A DNA stretch of 15,230 nt from an uncultured Collinsella sp. (lineage in GTDB: Bacteria; Actinomycetota; Coriobacteriia; Coriobacteriales; Coriobacteriaceae). The translations under genes were made by a program, and so were the position numbers. Shown here piece after piece: positions 6,939 through 13,111 of the stretch (positions are counted from its first letter, which is position 1; every line of letters begins with the position of its first letter). The notes under the pieces are model-generated. The model made no database searches. It was not told where the DNA came from and was given only the letters and a program-made list of their open reading frames with translations. The DNA lies in the NCBI GenBank assembly GCA_900553475.1, contig USEF01000021.1:1-15230 (forward strand). The letters are read 5' to 3'.

Positions 6939-9605
6939 ATGACACCTCTCGCAAAACGTCTCCCGCGCGAGCTGCGCCGCAATATCGGCAAGTACCTGGG
7001 CATCTTTTTTCTTATGTGCGGAAGCATCGCCCTTACCTCGGGCTTTTTGCTCGCGGCGCATTCCATCGGTTGCCTTATCGACGACATGCGCGGTGCGTAC
7101 ACGATTGAGGACGGCCGCGTGACCACCTCCTTCGAGGCCACCAAAGACCAGCTCAAGGCGGCCGAGGATGCAGCCGGCGACGTCGGCGGCGTTACGCTCT
7201 ACAAGAATTTCTCCATCGACGCCATCATCAAAAAGACCGCCGGCGACGACGGCACCAAGCGCACGCTGCGCACCTATGCGCACCGCACCAAGGTCGATAT
7301 CGCGTCCTACTGTGAGGGCAAGGAGCCCAAGACGGACGATGAGGTGGCAATCGACCGTGTCTTCGCCACCAACAACGACCTCGCCGTGGGCGATAAGGTC
7401 GAGCTTGAGGGCCGCACCTACACCATCTGCGGCATCATGACGCAGCCCGATAGTCAGGCATTGTTCCTCAACAACTCGGACTTTACGGTGAACACCATCA
7501 CCTATGGCGTGGCCGAGGTTACCGATGCCGGTTTTGCTGCGCTCGAGGATGTCGGCGGCGCGCCCGCCTATACGTACTCCTTTACCTTTAACGACCGCGA
7601 CCTCCCCACCGCGGATCGCATCGACGCCGAGCAAGATATGGTCGAGGCACTGACCGACGCCGATGCGCGCGTGGACGATCTGATCGATGCTGATTCCAAC
7701 CAGGGCATTGGCTATGCGCGCGACGACGTGGACGGCGACTCCATGATGTGGATGACGCTGCTCGACATCATCATCGTGATCATGGCGTTTGTCTTTGTGG
7801 TCCTTACCGACGCCACCATCGAGGAGGAGAGCGCCATCATCGGCGCGCTGCTCGCCAGCGGCTATCGTCGACGCGAGATCGTGCTGCACTACCTTGCGCT
7901 TCCCGCCATCGTGGGCGTGGCCGCGGCGCTTTTGGGCACCGCGCTCGGCGTTGTGTTCTTTACCGAGCCCATGCGCAGCCTCTATTACGGTTCGTACAGC
8001 CTGCCGCCCTTCCAGGTGTACTGGAGCTGGGAGATCTTTGTGAAGTGCGCCGTGGTTCCCGCCGTCGCGCTCATCCTCATCACGCTGGTGGGCCTGCTTC
8101 GCAAAATGGGCAAGACGCCGTTGCAGTTCCTTCGTCACGAGGCGAGCGGCAAATCGGGCACCAAGCGCGGCTTGCAGCTGCCGGAGCGCATGGGTTTTGT
8201 TTCCCGCTTCCGCCTGCGCATCTTCCTGCGCAACCTGGGCAACTTCGCCACGCTCTTCGTGGGCATTGCGTTTGCCTCGCTGCTGCTTCTCTTTGGCCTG
8301 GCGATTCTGCCCACGATGACGCACTACGCGGACAACCTCGAGACGAGCCTGGTCGCCGAGCACCAGTACACGCTCAAGGCTCCGCTGGAGCTCGAGGGCA
8401 CTGCCGAGGAGCGTGAGCAGTGGTCGGCACTCGAGCGCTTGCAGTCGGTTGACGGCGCGCTGCTTTCCGCCGCCCAGGATGCCGATGATGAGCTCGACGA
8501 CGCGGCCGATGCGGCGCAGACGGCGGCCAATGCCGCGACCAACGCTCCGTCTGCTGAGAACCTGGCCGCGGCGCAGGACGCGCTTGCCAAGGTCCAGGAC
8601 AAGAAGGATGCGCTCTACGCGCGCCTCGATGACTTTGCCGATGCCCTCGGCTGCAACCGCGACGAGGCTATCGACCTGATTGACAAGGCCTCTAAGGTCG
8701 ACACTGACAACGACGATATCCACCCGGTCAGTACGACCGACAACGGCGCGGGCGCAATCGAGCAGGCCGAGAAATATGCCGTTTACCAGCTGCAATACGA
8801 CCGCGGCGATGGTAATGGCGAGGAGACGATTTCCGTCTACGGCATTTCATCCGATTCGCGCTATTGGAAAGACCTCAACGTTGGCGACGGCCGCGTCGTC
8901 TTTGGCGGCGGTCTGCTCGATAAGTTTGGCTGGAGCGAGGGCCAGAAGGTCACACTCAGCGACAAGTACGAGGGCGAGCATTATTCCCTTGAGTACGCGG
9001 GCAAGGATTGTGCCTGGGGCTCAAAGTCGGACATGAATATCTATATGAGCATCGACGACTTTAACGAGCTGTTCGACAACGACGCCGCCTACTTTAACGG
9101 CTATGTGAGCGACGAGAAGCTCGACTTCGATGCTCGTTACTTTGCCGGCGACATCACGCCCGACGACATGCGCGCCGTGGGCGACCAGTTTATAGGCATG
9201 ATGAGCAAAATGATCGGCATGATGGTTGGGCTCGCGGTGTTTATCTTCCTGTTGTTTATGTACCTGCTGACTAAGGCTGTGATCGACCATAGCGCCCGGT
9301 CGATTAGCTACATGAAGGTCTTTGGCTATCGCGATGGCGAGATCTCGCATCTGTACATCCGGTCGATCACACTGTGCGTGGCGGCGTCGCTTGTGCTGAG
9401 CCTGCCGGTCATTATCGGCTCGCTCACGGCCATCTTCCGCTCGATGCTGCTCGCCTACAACGGCAATATCGAGATCTACGTGCCCGCTTGGTCCATGGCT
9501 GCATGCGTCGGCATTGGCTTTGCGACCTACCTGGTCGTGGCGCTGCTGCACACGCGCTCTATCAAGCGCGTGAGCCTGGCCGAGGCCCTCAAGGTGCAGG
9601 AATAG
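6939..9605 (+). CDS. Large FtsX/MacB-like ABC permease (888 aa)
   Basis: This membrane permease partners the preceding ATPase. Helix 1 (about residues 17-42) is followed by a large extracytoplasmic domain (about 45-265), helices 2-4 (near 268-292, 310-338 and 364-387), a linker, and helix 5 (about 428-455). A second extracytoplasmic domain spans about 460-755, and helices 6-8 (about 760-785, 805-832, 848-870) end the protein. Two FtsX-type modules in one chain are typical of the DUF/FtsX permeases of Firmicutes and Actinobacteria. Residues about 500-575 are an Ala/Asp/Glu-rich, Pro-poor stretch predicted to form a long helical hairpin or coiled coil inside the second outer domain. The ATG at 6939 is used because it starts the signal-anchor; the only upstream start is a TTG at 6924 inside the ATPase gene. 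The ribosome binding site (TAGGCGG) is weak, consistent with coupling. The stop codon is the first triplet of a hairpin repeat. Confidence 0.92.
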   Translation: MTPLAKRLPRELRRNIGKYLGIFFLMCGSIALTSGFLLAAHSIGCLIDDMRGAYTIEDGRVTTSFEATKDQLKAAEDAAGDVGGVTLYKNFSIDAIIKKTAGDDGTKRTLRTYAHRTKVDIASYCEGKEPKTDDEVAIDRVFATNNDLAVGDKVELEGRTYTICGIMTQPDSQALFLNNSDFTVNTITYGVAEVTDAGFAALEDVGGAPAYTYSFTFNDRDLPTADRIDAEQDMVEALTDADARVDDLIDADSNQGIGYARDDVDGDSMMWMTLLDIIIVIMAFVFVVLTDATIEEESAIIGALLASGYRRREIVLHYLALPAIVGVAAALLGTALGVVFFTEPMRSLYYGSYSLPPFQVYWSWEIFVKCAVVPAVALILITLVGLLRKMGKTPLQFLRHEASGKSGTKRGLQLPERMGFVSRFRLRIFLRNLGNFATLFVGIAFASLLLLFGLAILPTMTHYADNLETSLVAEHQYTLKAPLELEGTAEEREQWSALERLQSVDGALLSAAQDADDELDDAADAAQTAANAATNAPSAENLAAAQDALAKVQDKKDALYARLDDFADALGCNRDEAIDLIDKASKVDTDNDDIHPVSTTDNGAGAIEQAEKYAVYQLQYDRGDGNGEETISVYGISSDSRYWKDLNVGDGRVVFGGGLLDKFGWSEGQKVTLSDKYEGEHYSLEYAGKDCAWGSKSDMNIYMSIDDFNELFDNDAAYFNGYVSDEKLDFDARYFAGDITPDDMRAVGDQFIGMMSKMIGMMVGLAVFIFLLFMYLLTKAVIDHSARSISYMKVFGYRDGEISHLYIRSITLCVAASLVLSLPVIIGSLTAIFRSMLLAYNGNIEIYVPAWSMAACVGIGFATYLVVALLHTRSIKRVSLAEALKVQE

Positions 9606-9631
9606 TCATTTAAGAACGTCCCCAATGACTA
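9603..9631. repeat. Hairpin repeat, copy 2 (8-bp stem), starting on a stop codon
   Basis: TAGTCATT (9603-9610) and AATGACTA (9624-9631) are perfectly complementary around the same 13-base loop TAAGAACGTCCCC as in copy 1. The TAG at 9603-9605 is the stop codon of the FtsX-like permease, so the gene and the repeat share three bases. The two copies are in the same orientation and flank the second ABC system. Confidence 0.78.
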
Positions 9632-9641
9632 GGTGCCGTAC

Positions 9642-9672
9642 TTGACTTTAACTCTGCTTTAACTGGTACCAT
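9642..9672 (+). promoter_or_regulatory. Candidate promoter of the DUF362 gene
   Basis: TTGACT (9642-9647) matches the -35 consensus at five of six positions. TACCAT (9667-9672) is a moderate -10 with a long 19-base spacer. The predicted start of transcription is about 35-40 bases before the ATG at 9716. The long spacer suggests a promoter that may need an activator. Confidence 0.45.
9646..9664 (+). promoter_or_regulatory. Direct repeat CTTTAACT x2, possible OmpR/PhoP-type site
   Basis: CTTTAACT occurs at 9646-9653 and again, identical, at 9657-9664. The repeat period is 11 bases, about one helical turn. Direct repeats with that period are typical of OmpR/PhoB/PhoP-family regulators. The pair overlaps the -35 box and spacer of the candidate promoter. 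No OmpR-type regulator is encoded in this window. Confidence 0.35.
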
Positions 9673-9715
9673 CCTCTTATGTCTGTAACGCCATATAGAC
9701 CGAGGGGATAGATCT

Positions 9716-10921
9716 ATGACCGCAACTGCACCCGCAGCACCCGCTAAGGTGTACTTTACCAACCTGCGCACGCATGCTCGCGAGAGCCAGCTCGACAAGC
9801 TCAAGCGCCTCATCCGTCGCGCCGGTATCGAGCAGATCGACTTTGAGAACAAGTTCGTCGCCATCAAGATTCACTTTGGCGAGCTTGGCAACCTGAGCTT
9901 TTTGCGCCCCAACTACGCCCGCGCCGTCGCGGATGTCGTGAAGGAGCTGGGCGGCAAGCCCTTCCTCACCGACTGCAACACGCTCTACGTCGGTAGCCGC
10001 AAAAACGCGCTCGAGCACATCGATACCGCCTATCAGAACGGCTTTACCCCGTATGCCACGGGTTGCCAGATTATCATCGCCGACGGTCTCAAGGGCACCG
10101 ACGAGGCGCTCGTTCCGGTCGAGGGCGGCGAGTACGTGCACGAGGCCAAGATCGGTCAGGCGCTCATGGACGCCGACATTGTGATCAGCCTCACCCACTT
10201 TAAGGGCCATGAGCAGGCCGGTTTTGGTGGCGCCATGAAGAACCTGGGTATGGGTGGCGGCAGCCGCGCCGGCAAGATGGAGCAGCATGCCGCCGGCAAG
10301 CCGAACGTTGCGACCGAGCACTGCGTTGGCTGCCGTGCCTGCGAAAAGATCTGCGCGCACAACGCCATCTCGTTCGACGACACCCGCGAGCGCGAGCTTG
10401 CCAGCGGTGCTACTCGCACGGTGCACGTGGCCACCATCGACCACGATCGCTGCGTGGGCTGCGGCCGCTGCATCGGCGTGTGCAACCAGGACGCCATCAA
10501 GCCCGGCTATGAGGCCGCGGCCGACGTGCTCAACTGTAAGATCGCCGAGTACACCAAGGCTGTTGTCCAGGATCGTCCCAGCTTCCATATCTCGCTTGCC
10601 ATGGATATCAGCCCCAACTGCGACTGCCATCCCGAAAACGACACGCCTATCGTCAACGATATCGGCATGTTTGCGAGCTTCGACCCGGTCGCCATCGACC
10701 AGGCCTGCGCCGATGCCGTCATGGCATCCGAGCCGCTGCCCAACACCGAGCTTACCGATAGTGCTGCCAAGATGGAGCACAATCACGAGCATCTGGAGGG
10801 CGAGCAGGCCAAGGACCCCTTCTGCATCACGCATCCCGACACCGACTGGCGCACGTGTATCGCACACGCCGAGAAGATCGGTCTGGGCACGAGCGAGTAT
10901 GAGCTCATCGAGGTCAAATAG
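9716..10921 (+). CDS. DUF362 protein with two 4Fe-4S ferredoxin clusters
   Basis: This 401-residue, probably cytoplasmic iron-sulfur protein has a DUF362 domain on both sides of a ferredoxin insert. The DUF362 hallmark is LTHFKGHEQAGFGGAMKNLG (159-178), with conserved His161 and His165. Two 4Fe-4S motifs follow: Cys203/206/209/213 in CVGCRACEKIC and Cys246/249/252/256 in CVGCGRCIGVC. The second cluster lacks the usual Pro after its last Cys. Downstream, NCDCHP (301-306) adds two Cys and a His that could bind metal, and HNHEH (355-359) is a small His cluster. There is no signal peptide. The family probably does electron transfer, but no reaction is established to my knowledge. AGGGG lies before the ATG. 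It stands alone as a single-gene unit, closed by a terminator. Confidence 0.93.
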   Translation: MTATAPAAPAKVYFTNLRTHARESQLDKLKRLIRRAGIEQIDFENKFVAIKIHFGELGNLSFLRPNYARAVADVVKELGGKPFLTDCNTLYVGSRKNALEHIDTAYQNGFTPYATGCQIIIADGLKGTDEALVPVEGGEYVHEAKIGQALMDADIVISLTHFKGHEQAGFGGAMKNLGMGGGSRAGKMEQHAAGKPNVATEHCVGCRACEKICAHNAISFDDTRERELASGATRTVHVATIDHDRCVGCGRCIGVCNQDAIKPGYEAAADVLNCKIAEYTKAVVQDRPSFHISLAMDISPNCDCHPENDTPIVNDIGMFASFDPVAIDQACADAVMASEPLPNTELTDSAAKMEHNHEHLEGEQAKDPFCITHPDTDWRTCIAHAEKIGLGTSEYELIEVK

Positions 10922-10968
10922 CGCCTATCTATTGGACATATCAAGCGCTTTTGTAGCGCAACGTTAGC

Positions 10969-10999
10969 AAAAGCCGCCCGTGAGCACAGGGGGGCTTTT
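10969..10999 (+). terminator. Rho-independent terminator of the DUF362 gene
   Basis: AAAAGCC (10969-10975) pairs with GGCTTTT (10993-10999). Inner G/C pairs (CCC with GGG) surround a loop near GTGAGCACA. The stem ends in TTTT and sits 48 bases past the stop codon at 10921. A smaller hairpin, GCGCT (10945-10949) with AGCGC (10955-10959), lies between stop codon and terminator. The downstream T-run continues directly into a palindromic element at 10996. Confidence 0.7.
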
Positions 11000-11127
11000 C
11001 GGAAGTGCGGTGAAAAATCGAATACCGCCGACCACAAACCGTTTTTTGGCAACAAAACCCCTGATAAATTGTTGGTAAAACCGCGCTCTGGTCGGGCTTC
11101 CCGCGATTTTCCCCGCACTTCCGAAAA
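10996..11127. repeat. 132-base palindromic (MITE-like) element
   Basis: The ends are inverted repeats of about 24 bases. Bases 10996-11020 carry TTTTCGGAAGTGCGG, and 11104-11127 carry the exact complement CCGCACTTCCGAAAA, extended by GAAAAATCG against CGATTTTC. Symmetry continues inward: CCGACCA (about 11028-11034) faces TGGTCGG (about 11088-11095), then GCAACAA faces TTGTTGG. So nearly the whole element folds as one long imperfect hairpin around a short loop near 11060. It contains no open reading frame. It lies between two convergent genes, next to both terminators. It could be a non-autonomous mobile repeat or a structured RNA. Confidence 0.7.
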
Positions 11128-11148
11128 TAGGGGGCCAGATAAAGCCCC
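11124..11148 (-). terminator. Rho-independent terminator of the hydrolase gene
   Basis: On the minus strand GGGGCT pairs with GGCCCC (one T-G pair) around the loop TTATCT, followed by CTATTTT. The stem starts 18 bases after the hydrolase stop codon. The T-run is short and overlaps the edge of the palindromic element. Confidence 0.55.
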
Positions 11149-11165
11149 AGACGTTGCTTTTTTAC

Positions 11166-12131
11166 CTAAAAATACTCGTCGAGGAAGTTGTTGACCGTGT
11201 TCCAGTAGAGCTCGGGGTCAACTTGCGCACTCTTGGCGTGGGTGGCGCCATGGATGCTGAGCTTTTGCTTGACCTTGCTGGCGCACGCCTCGTAGTTTTG
11301 GTCGAGCATGTCGTACGGCACAAAGGTGTCCTGGTCGCCGTGGATAAACAGCATGGGAACCGTCGCGTGTTTGAGTTGCCCCACACTGCTCGCCTTATGA
11401 AAGTCGTAGCCCGCGCGCACGTTGCATACCAAGTTTGCTACATCGAGCAAGGGAAAGCTGGGCAGGCCGAACACGTCCTTGAGCTGCAGAGAAAACTCGT
11501 CCCAAACACTCGTATAGCCGCAGTCCTCGATAATGCATTTCACGTTTGCGGGCAGAGATTCCCCCGCGACGTTCATGGCGGTTGCCGCGCCCATCGACTC
11601 GCCAAAGACCAGGATGCGCGCCTCGGGGTCAGCCTGAACGATTCGCTCGATCCATGCGACGATGTCGAGGCGCTCGGGCCAGCCCATGCCGATATAGTCG
11701 CCGCCGGAGCGTTCGTGGGCGCGGGCGGCGGGTGCGAGTACGTTCATGCCGCGGTCGTGGAATCGCTTGACGTATCGGGCCATACCGATGGGCTCGTTGG
11801 TATATCCATGCAGACAGACGGCGTAGTCGTGCGTGCTCTCCGACGCAGCAAAATACCAAGCGGCAAGCTCGGTTCCGTCATCTGCGGTGAGGCTGCTGCT
11901 CTCGCGATTCTCTTTAAACCACGCCCGCGCCTCGGTGTCCTCGGCATCCGGCTGCTCACCTTCTTTGTCGTTCTTGCTATCCTGCATCATCTTCATGGTG
12001 TACGGCGCTTGGGGGTTCAGGGCAAAGTCAAACAAAAAGTTGCCGGCAAACCCCAGCAGCGCGACAACGACTACCAACGTAACAATGCCGGCTATCTTGA
12101 GCTTTCGATGGGAACGTGCGTTTTGAGCCAT
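11166..12131 (-). CDS. Membrane-anchored alpha/beta hydrolase
   Basis: This 321-residue serine hydrolase has one N-terminal membrane anchor (residues 13-34) after a basic start, so the catalytic domain probably faces outward. The alpha/beta-hydrolase core begins near residue 80. It has the oxyanion-hole region CLHGYTN (106-112), the nucleophile Ser179 in GESMG, the acid Asp268 in HGDQDTFVP, and His298 in ATHAKS. RAHERSGGDYIGMGW (137-151) is characteristic of the YqkD/BAAT-like esterase and peptidase-like group. All three catalytic residues are present. Substrate cannot be read from the sequence; an ester, a thioester or a small amide is plausible. The start is supported by TAGGAG seven to eight bases upstream. 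It is transcribed alone from a good promoter, convergent with the DUF362 gene and divergent from the haemolysin-III gene. Confidence 0.92.
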   Translation of the reverse strand: MAQNARSHRKLKIAGIVTLVVVVALLGFAGNFLFDFALNPQAPYTMKMMQDSKNDKEGEQPDAEDTEARAWFKENRESSSLTADDGTELAAWYFAASESTHDYAVCLHGYTNEPIGMARYVKRFHDRGMNVLAPAARAHERSGGDYIGMGWPERLDIVAWIERIVQADPEARILVFGESMGAATAMNVAGESLPANVKCIIEDCGYTSVWDEFSLQLKDVFGLPSFPLLDVANLVCNVRAGYDFHKASSVGQLKHATVPMLFIHGDQDTFVPYDMLDQNYEACASKVKQKLSIHGATHAKSAQVDPELYWNTVNNFLDEYF

Positions 12132-12151
12132 GCGGTATTCTCCTATAAGAT

Positions 12152-12165
12152 GTTAATACATCAAC
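12152..12165. promoter_or_regulatory. Operator-like 14-mer, copy 1 (downstream of the hydrolase promoter)
   Basis: GTTAATACATCAAC is an imperfect palindrome (five of seven pairs) and matches the copy at 12197-12210 at 11 of 14 positions. The three differences are all A-to-G changes. It lies about 9 to 22 bases past the predicted hydrolase transcription start, where a bound repressor would block elongation. Confidence 0.45.
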
Positions 12166-12180
12166 ATTTAATGCAAGCGC

Positions 12181-12209
12181 ATTATGGACGTTCGCCGTTG
12201 ATGCGTCAA
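12181..12209 (-). promoter_or_regulatory. Sigma70-type promoter of the hydrolase gene
   Basis: On the minus strand TTGACG (12209-12204) is a near-consensus -35 box. CATAAT (12186-12181) is a near-consensus -10 box, with the ideal 17-base spacer. Transcription should start near 12174, about 43 bases before the ATG at 12131. This is the best-looking promoter in the window. Confidence 0.7.
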
Positions 12210-12210
12210 C
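12197..12210. promoter_or_regulatory. Operator-like 14-mer, copy 2 (over the hydrolase -35 box)
   Basis: GTTGATGCGTCAAC is a palindrome with six of seven pairs intact and fully covers the -35 box TTGACG of the hydrolase promoter. Its centre is 45 bases from that of copy 1, roughly four helical turns, so two bound dimers would sit on about the same face of the DNA. Confidence 0.5.
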
Positions 12211-12252
12211 AGGCAAAGAATGGGTAAACAAAGGGTCACGTATGGTGCAAAT

Positions 12253-12282
12253 TTCGCACGTACCCAGACGCTTTGATATAGT
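12253..12282 (+). promoter_or_regulatory. Extended -10 promoter of the haemolysin-III gene
   Basis: TGATATAGT (12274-12282) has the extended -10 TG followed by TATAGT. The -35 candidate TTCGCA (12253-12258) is weak, as is common with extended -10 promoters. An interrupted inverted repeat runs from GGGT (12233-12236) to ACCC near 12266, with GTGC (12245-12248) facing GCAC (12256-12259). It overlaps the -35 region and could be a regulator site. Confidence 0.45.
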
Positions 12283-12317
12283 GTTGAGAACTCTTTACGT
12301 TGGAGGATGTAACCGGC

Positions 12318-13001
12318 ATGTCCGATTCGAGCGACAGTTCTAAGCCGCGACCCAAGACCGCGGCCGTTCCACACTACACGGTGGGCGAGGAGATCATGAA
12401 CTCCGTCACCCATGGTGTCGGCTGCCTGCTGGGTATCGCCGGCCTGGTACTCCTGATCGTATTCGCTGCCCTGCGCGGCGGAGGCCCGGCCCACATGGCC
12501 GCGGCAATTGTCTATGGCGTCAGCATTATCCTCGAATATCTGGCCTCCACGCTCTATCACGCGATTCAGCCCGCTCGCGCCAAGCGCGTGTTTCGCATCA
12601 TCGACCACAGCTGCATCTACCTGCTCATAGCCGGCAGTTATACGCCGTTTTGCCTCATCACGCTTGCAAACGACGGTGGCCCTGCGCTGTTCTTTGCCGT
12701 ATGGGCCATCGCCATTATCGGCATCGCCCTCGAGTGCTTTATGCGCGAGCGTCAACCGCACTGGGTAAGCGGCCTGGTCTACCTGCTGATGGGCTGGCTC
12801 GTCGTCTTTAAGCTGCCCGAGCTCGTGGCGCTGCTGAACCCCGTCGCGCTTGCCCTGCTCGCCGTCGGCGGCGTGTGCTACACCGTGGGCGTGCCGTTCT
12901 ATATCGCCAAAAACGTGCGCTATCTGCACAGTGTTTTCCACTTGTGGGTGCTCGCCGGCAGCATCTTCCAGTTCATGGCGGTGATCCTCTTCGTAATCTA
13001 G
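12318..13001 (+). CDS. trhA: Haemolysin III / PAQR-family membrane protein (TrhA-like)
   Basis: This 227-residue integral membrane protein has seven predicted helices and belongs to the HlyIII/PAQR branch of the CREST superfamily. The conserved polar set is present: His32 in THG, Ser78, Tyr80 and His81 in STLYHAI, Asp96 and His97 in IDHSCIYLLIAGSYTP, and His204 and His208 in HSVFH. In the family these residues are thought to bind a metal in a hydrolase-like site. Roles proposed for bacterial members centre on membrane lipid homeostasis; the haemolysin name is historical. The start is the ATG at 12318, with GGAGGA about ten bases upstream, a rather long gap. A TTG at 12300 lies ahead of that site and is less likely. 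No gene sits between it and the CNNM/CBS protein 110 bases downstream. Confidence 0.93.
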   Translation: MSDSSDSSKPRPKTAAVPHYTVGEEIMNSVTHGVGCLLGIAGLVLLIVFAALRGGGPAHMAAAIVYGVSIILEYLASTLYHAIQPARAKRVFRIIDHSCIYLLIAGSYTPFCLITLANDGGPALFFAVWAIAIIGIALECFMRERQPHWVSGLVYLLMGWLVVFKLPELVALLNPVALALLAVGGVCYTVGVPFYIAKNVRYLHSVFHLWVLAGSIFQFMAVILFVI

Positions 13002-13046
13002 CGACCACGCCTGCGCGCCCGCGTCCTCGTTTGGGCGTCGGCGCAA

Positions 13047-13076
13047 TTGCCGTATCCGTCATCAACGTTTTACCCT
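13047..13076 (+). promoter_or_regulatory. Weak candidate promoter of the CNNM/CBS gene
   Basis: TTGCCG (13047-13052) is a fair -35 box and TACCCT (13071-13076) a poor -10 box with an 18-base spacer. Without it the gene would depend on read-through from the haemolysin-III gene. No terminator with a T-run is seen between the two genes. Confidence 0.25.
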
Positions 13077-13091
13077 GACGTCCCGAATCTT

Positions 13092-13109
13092 GGAGGTTCG
13101 AGAAACTCC
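13092..13109 (+). promoter_or_regulatory. Hairpin covering the only good ribosome binding site before the CNNM/CBS gene
   Basis: GGAGG (13092-13096) is the only strong Shine-Dalgarno sequence near the ATG at 13112, but it lies 15 bases away, too far for normal use. GGAGGTT (13092-13098) and AAACTCC (13103-13109) can form a hairpin with one mismatch and the loop CGAG, hiding the site and ending two bases before the ATG. A weaker GAGA (13100-13103) is at normal distance. Confidence 0.35.
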
Positions 13110-13111
13110 CG

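Noticed and set aside
13015..13037. CGCCC/GGGCG hairpin after the haemolysin-III gene as a terminator
   Set aside because: The stem is only five pairs and no T-run follows, so termination is not supported.
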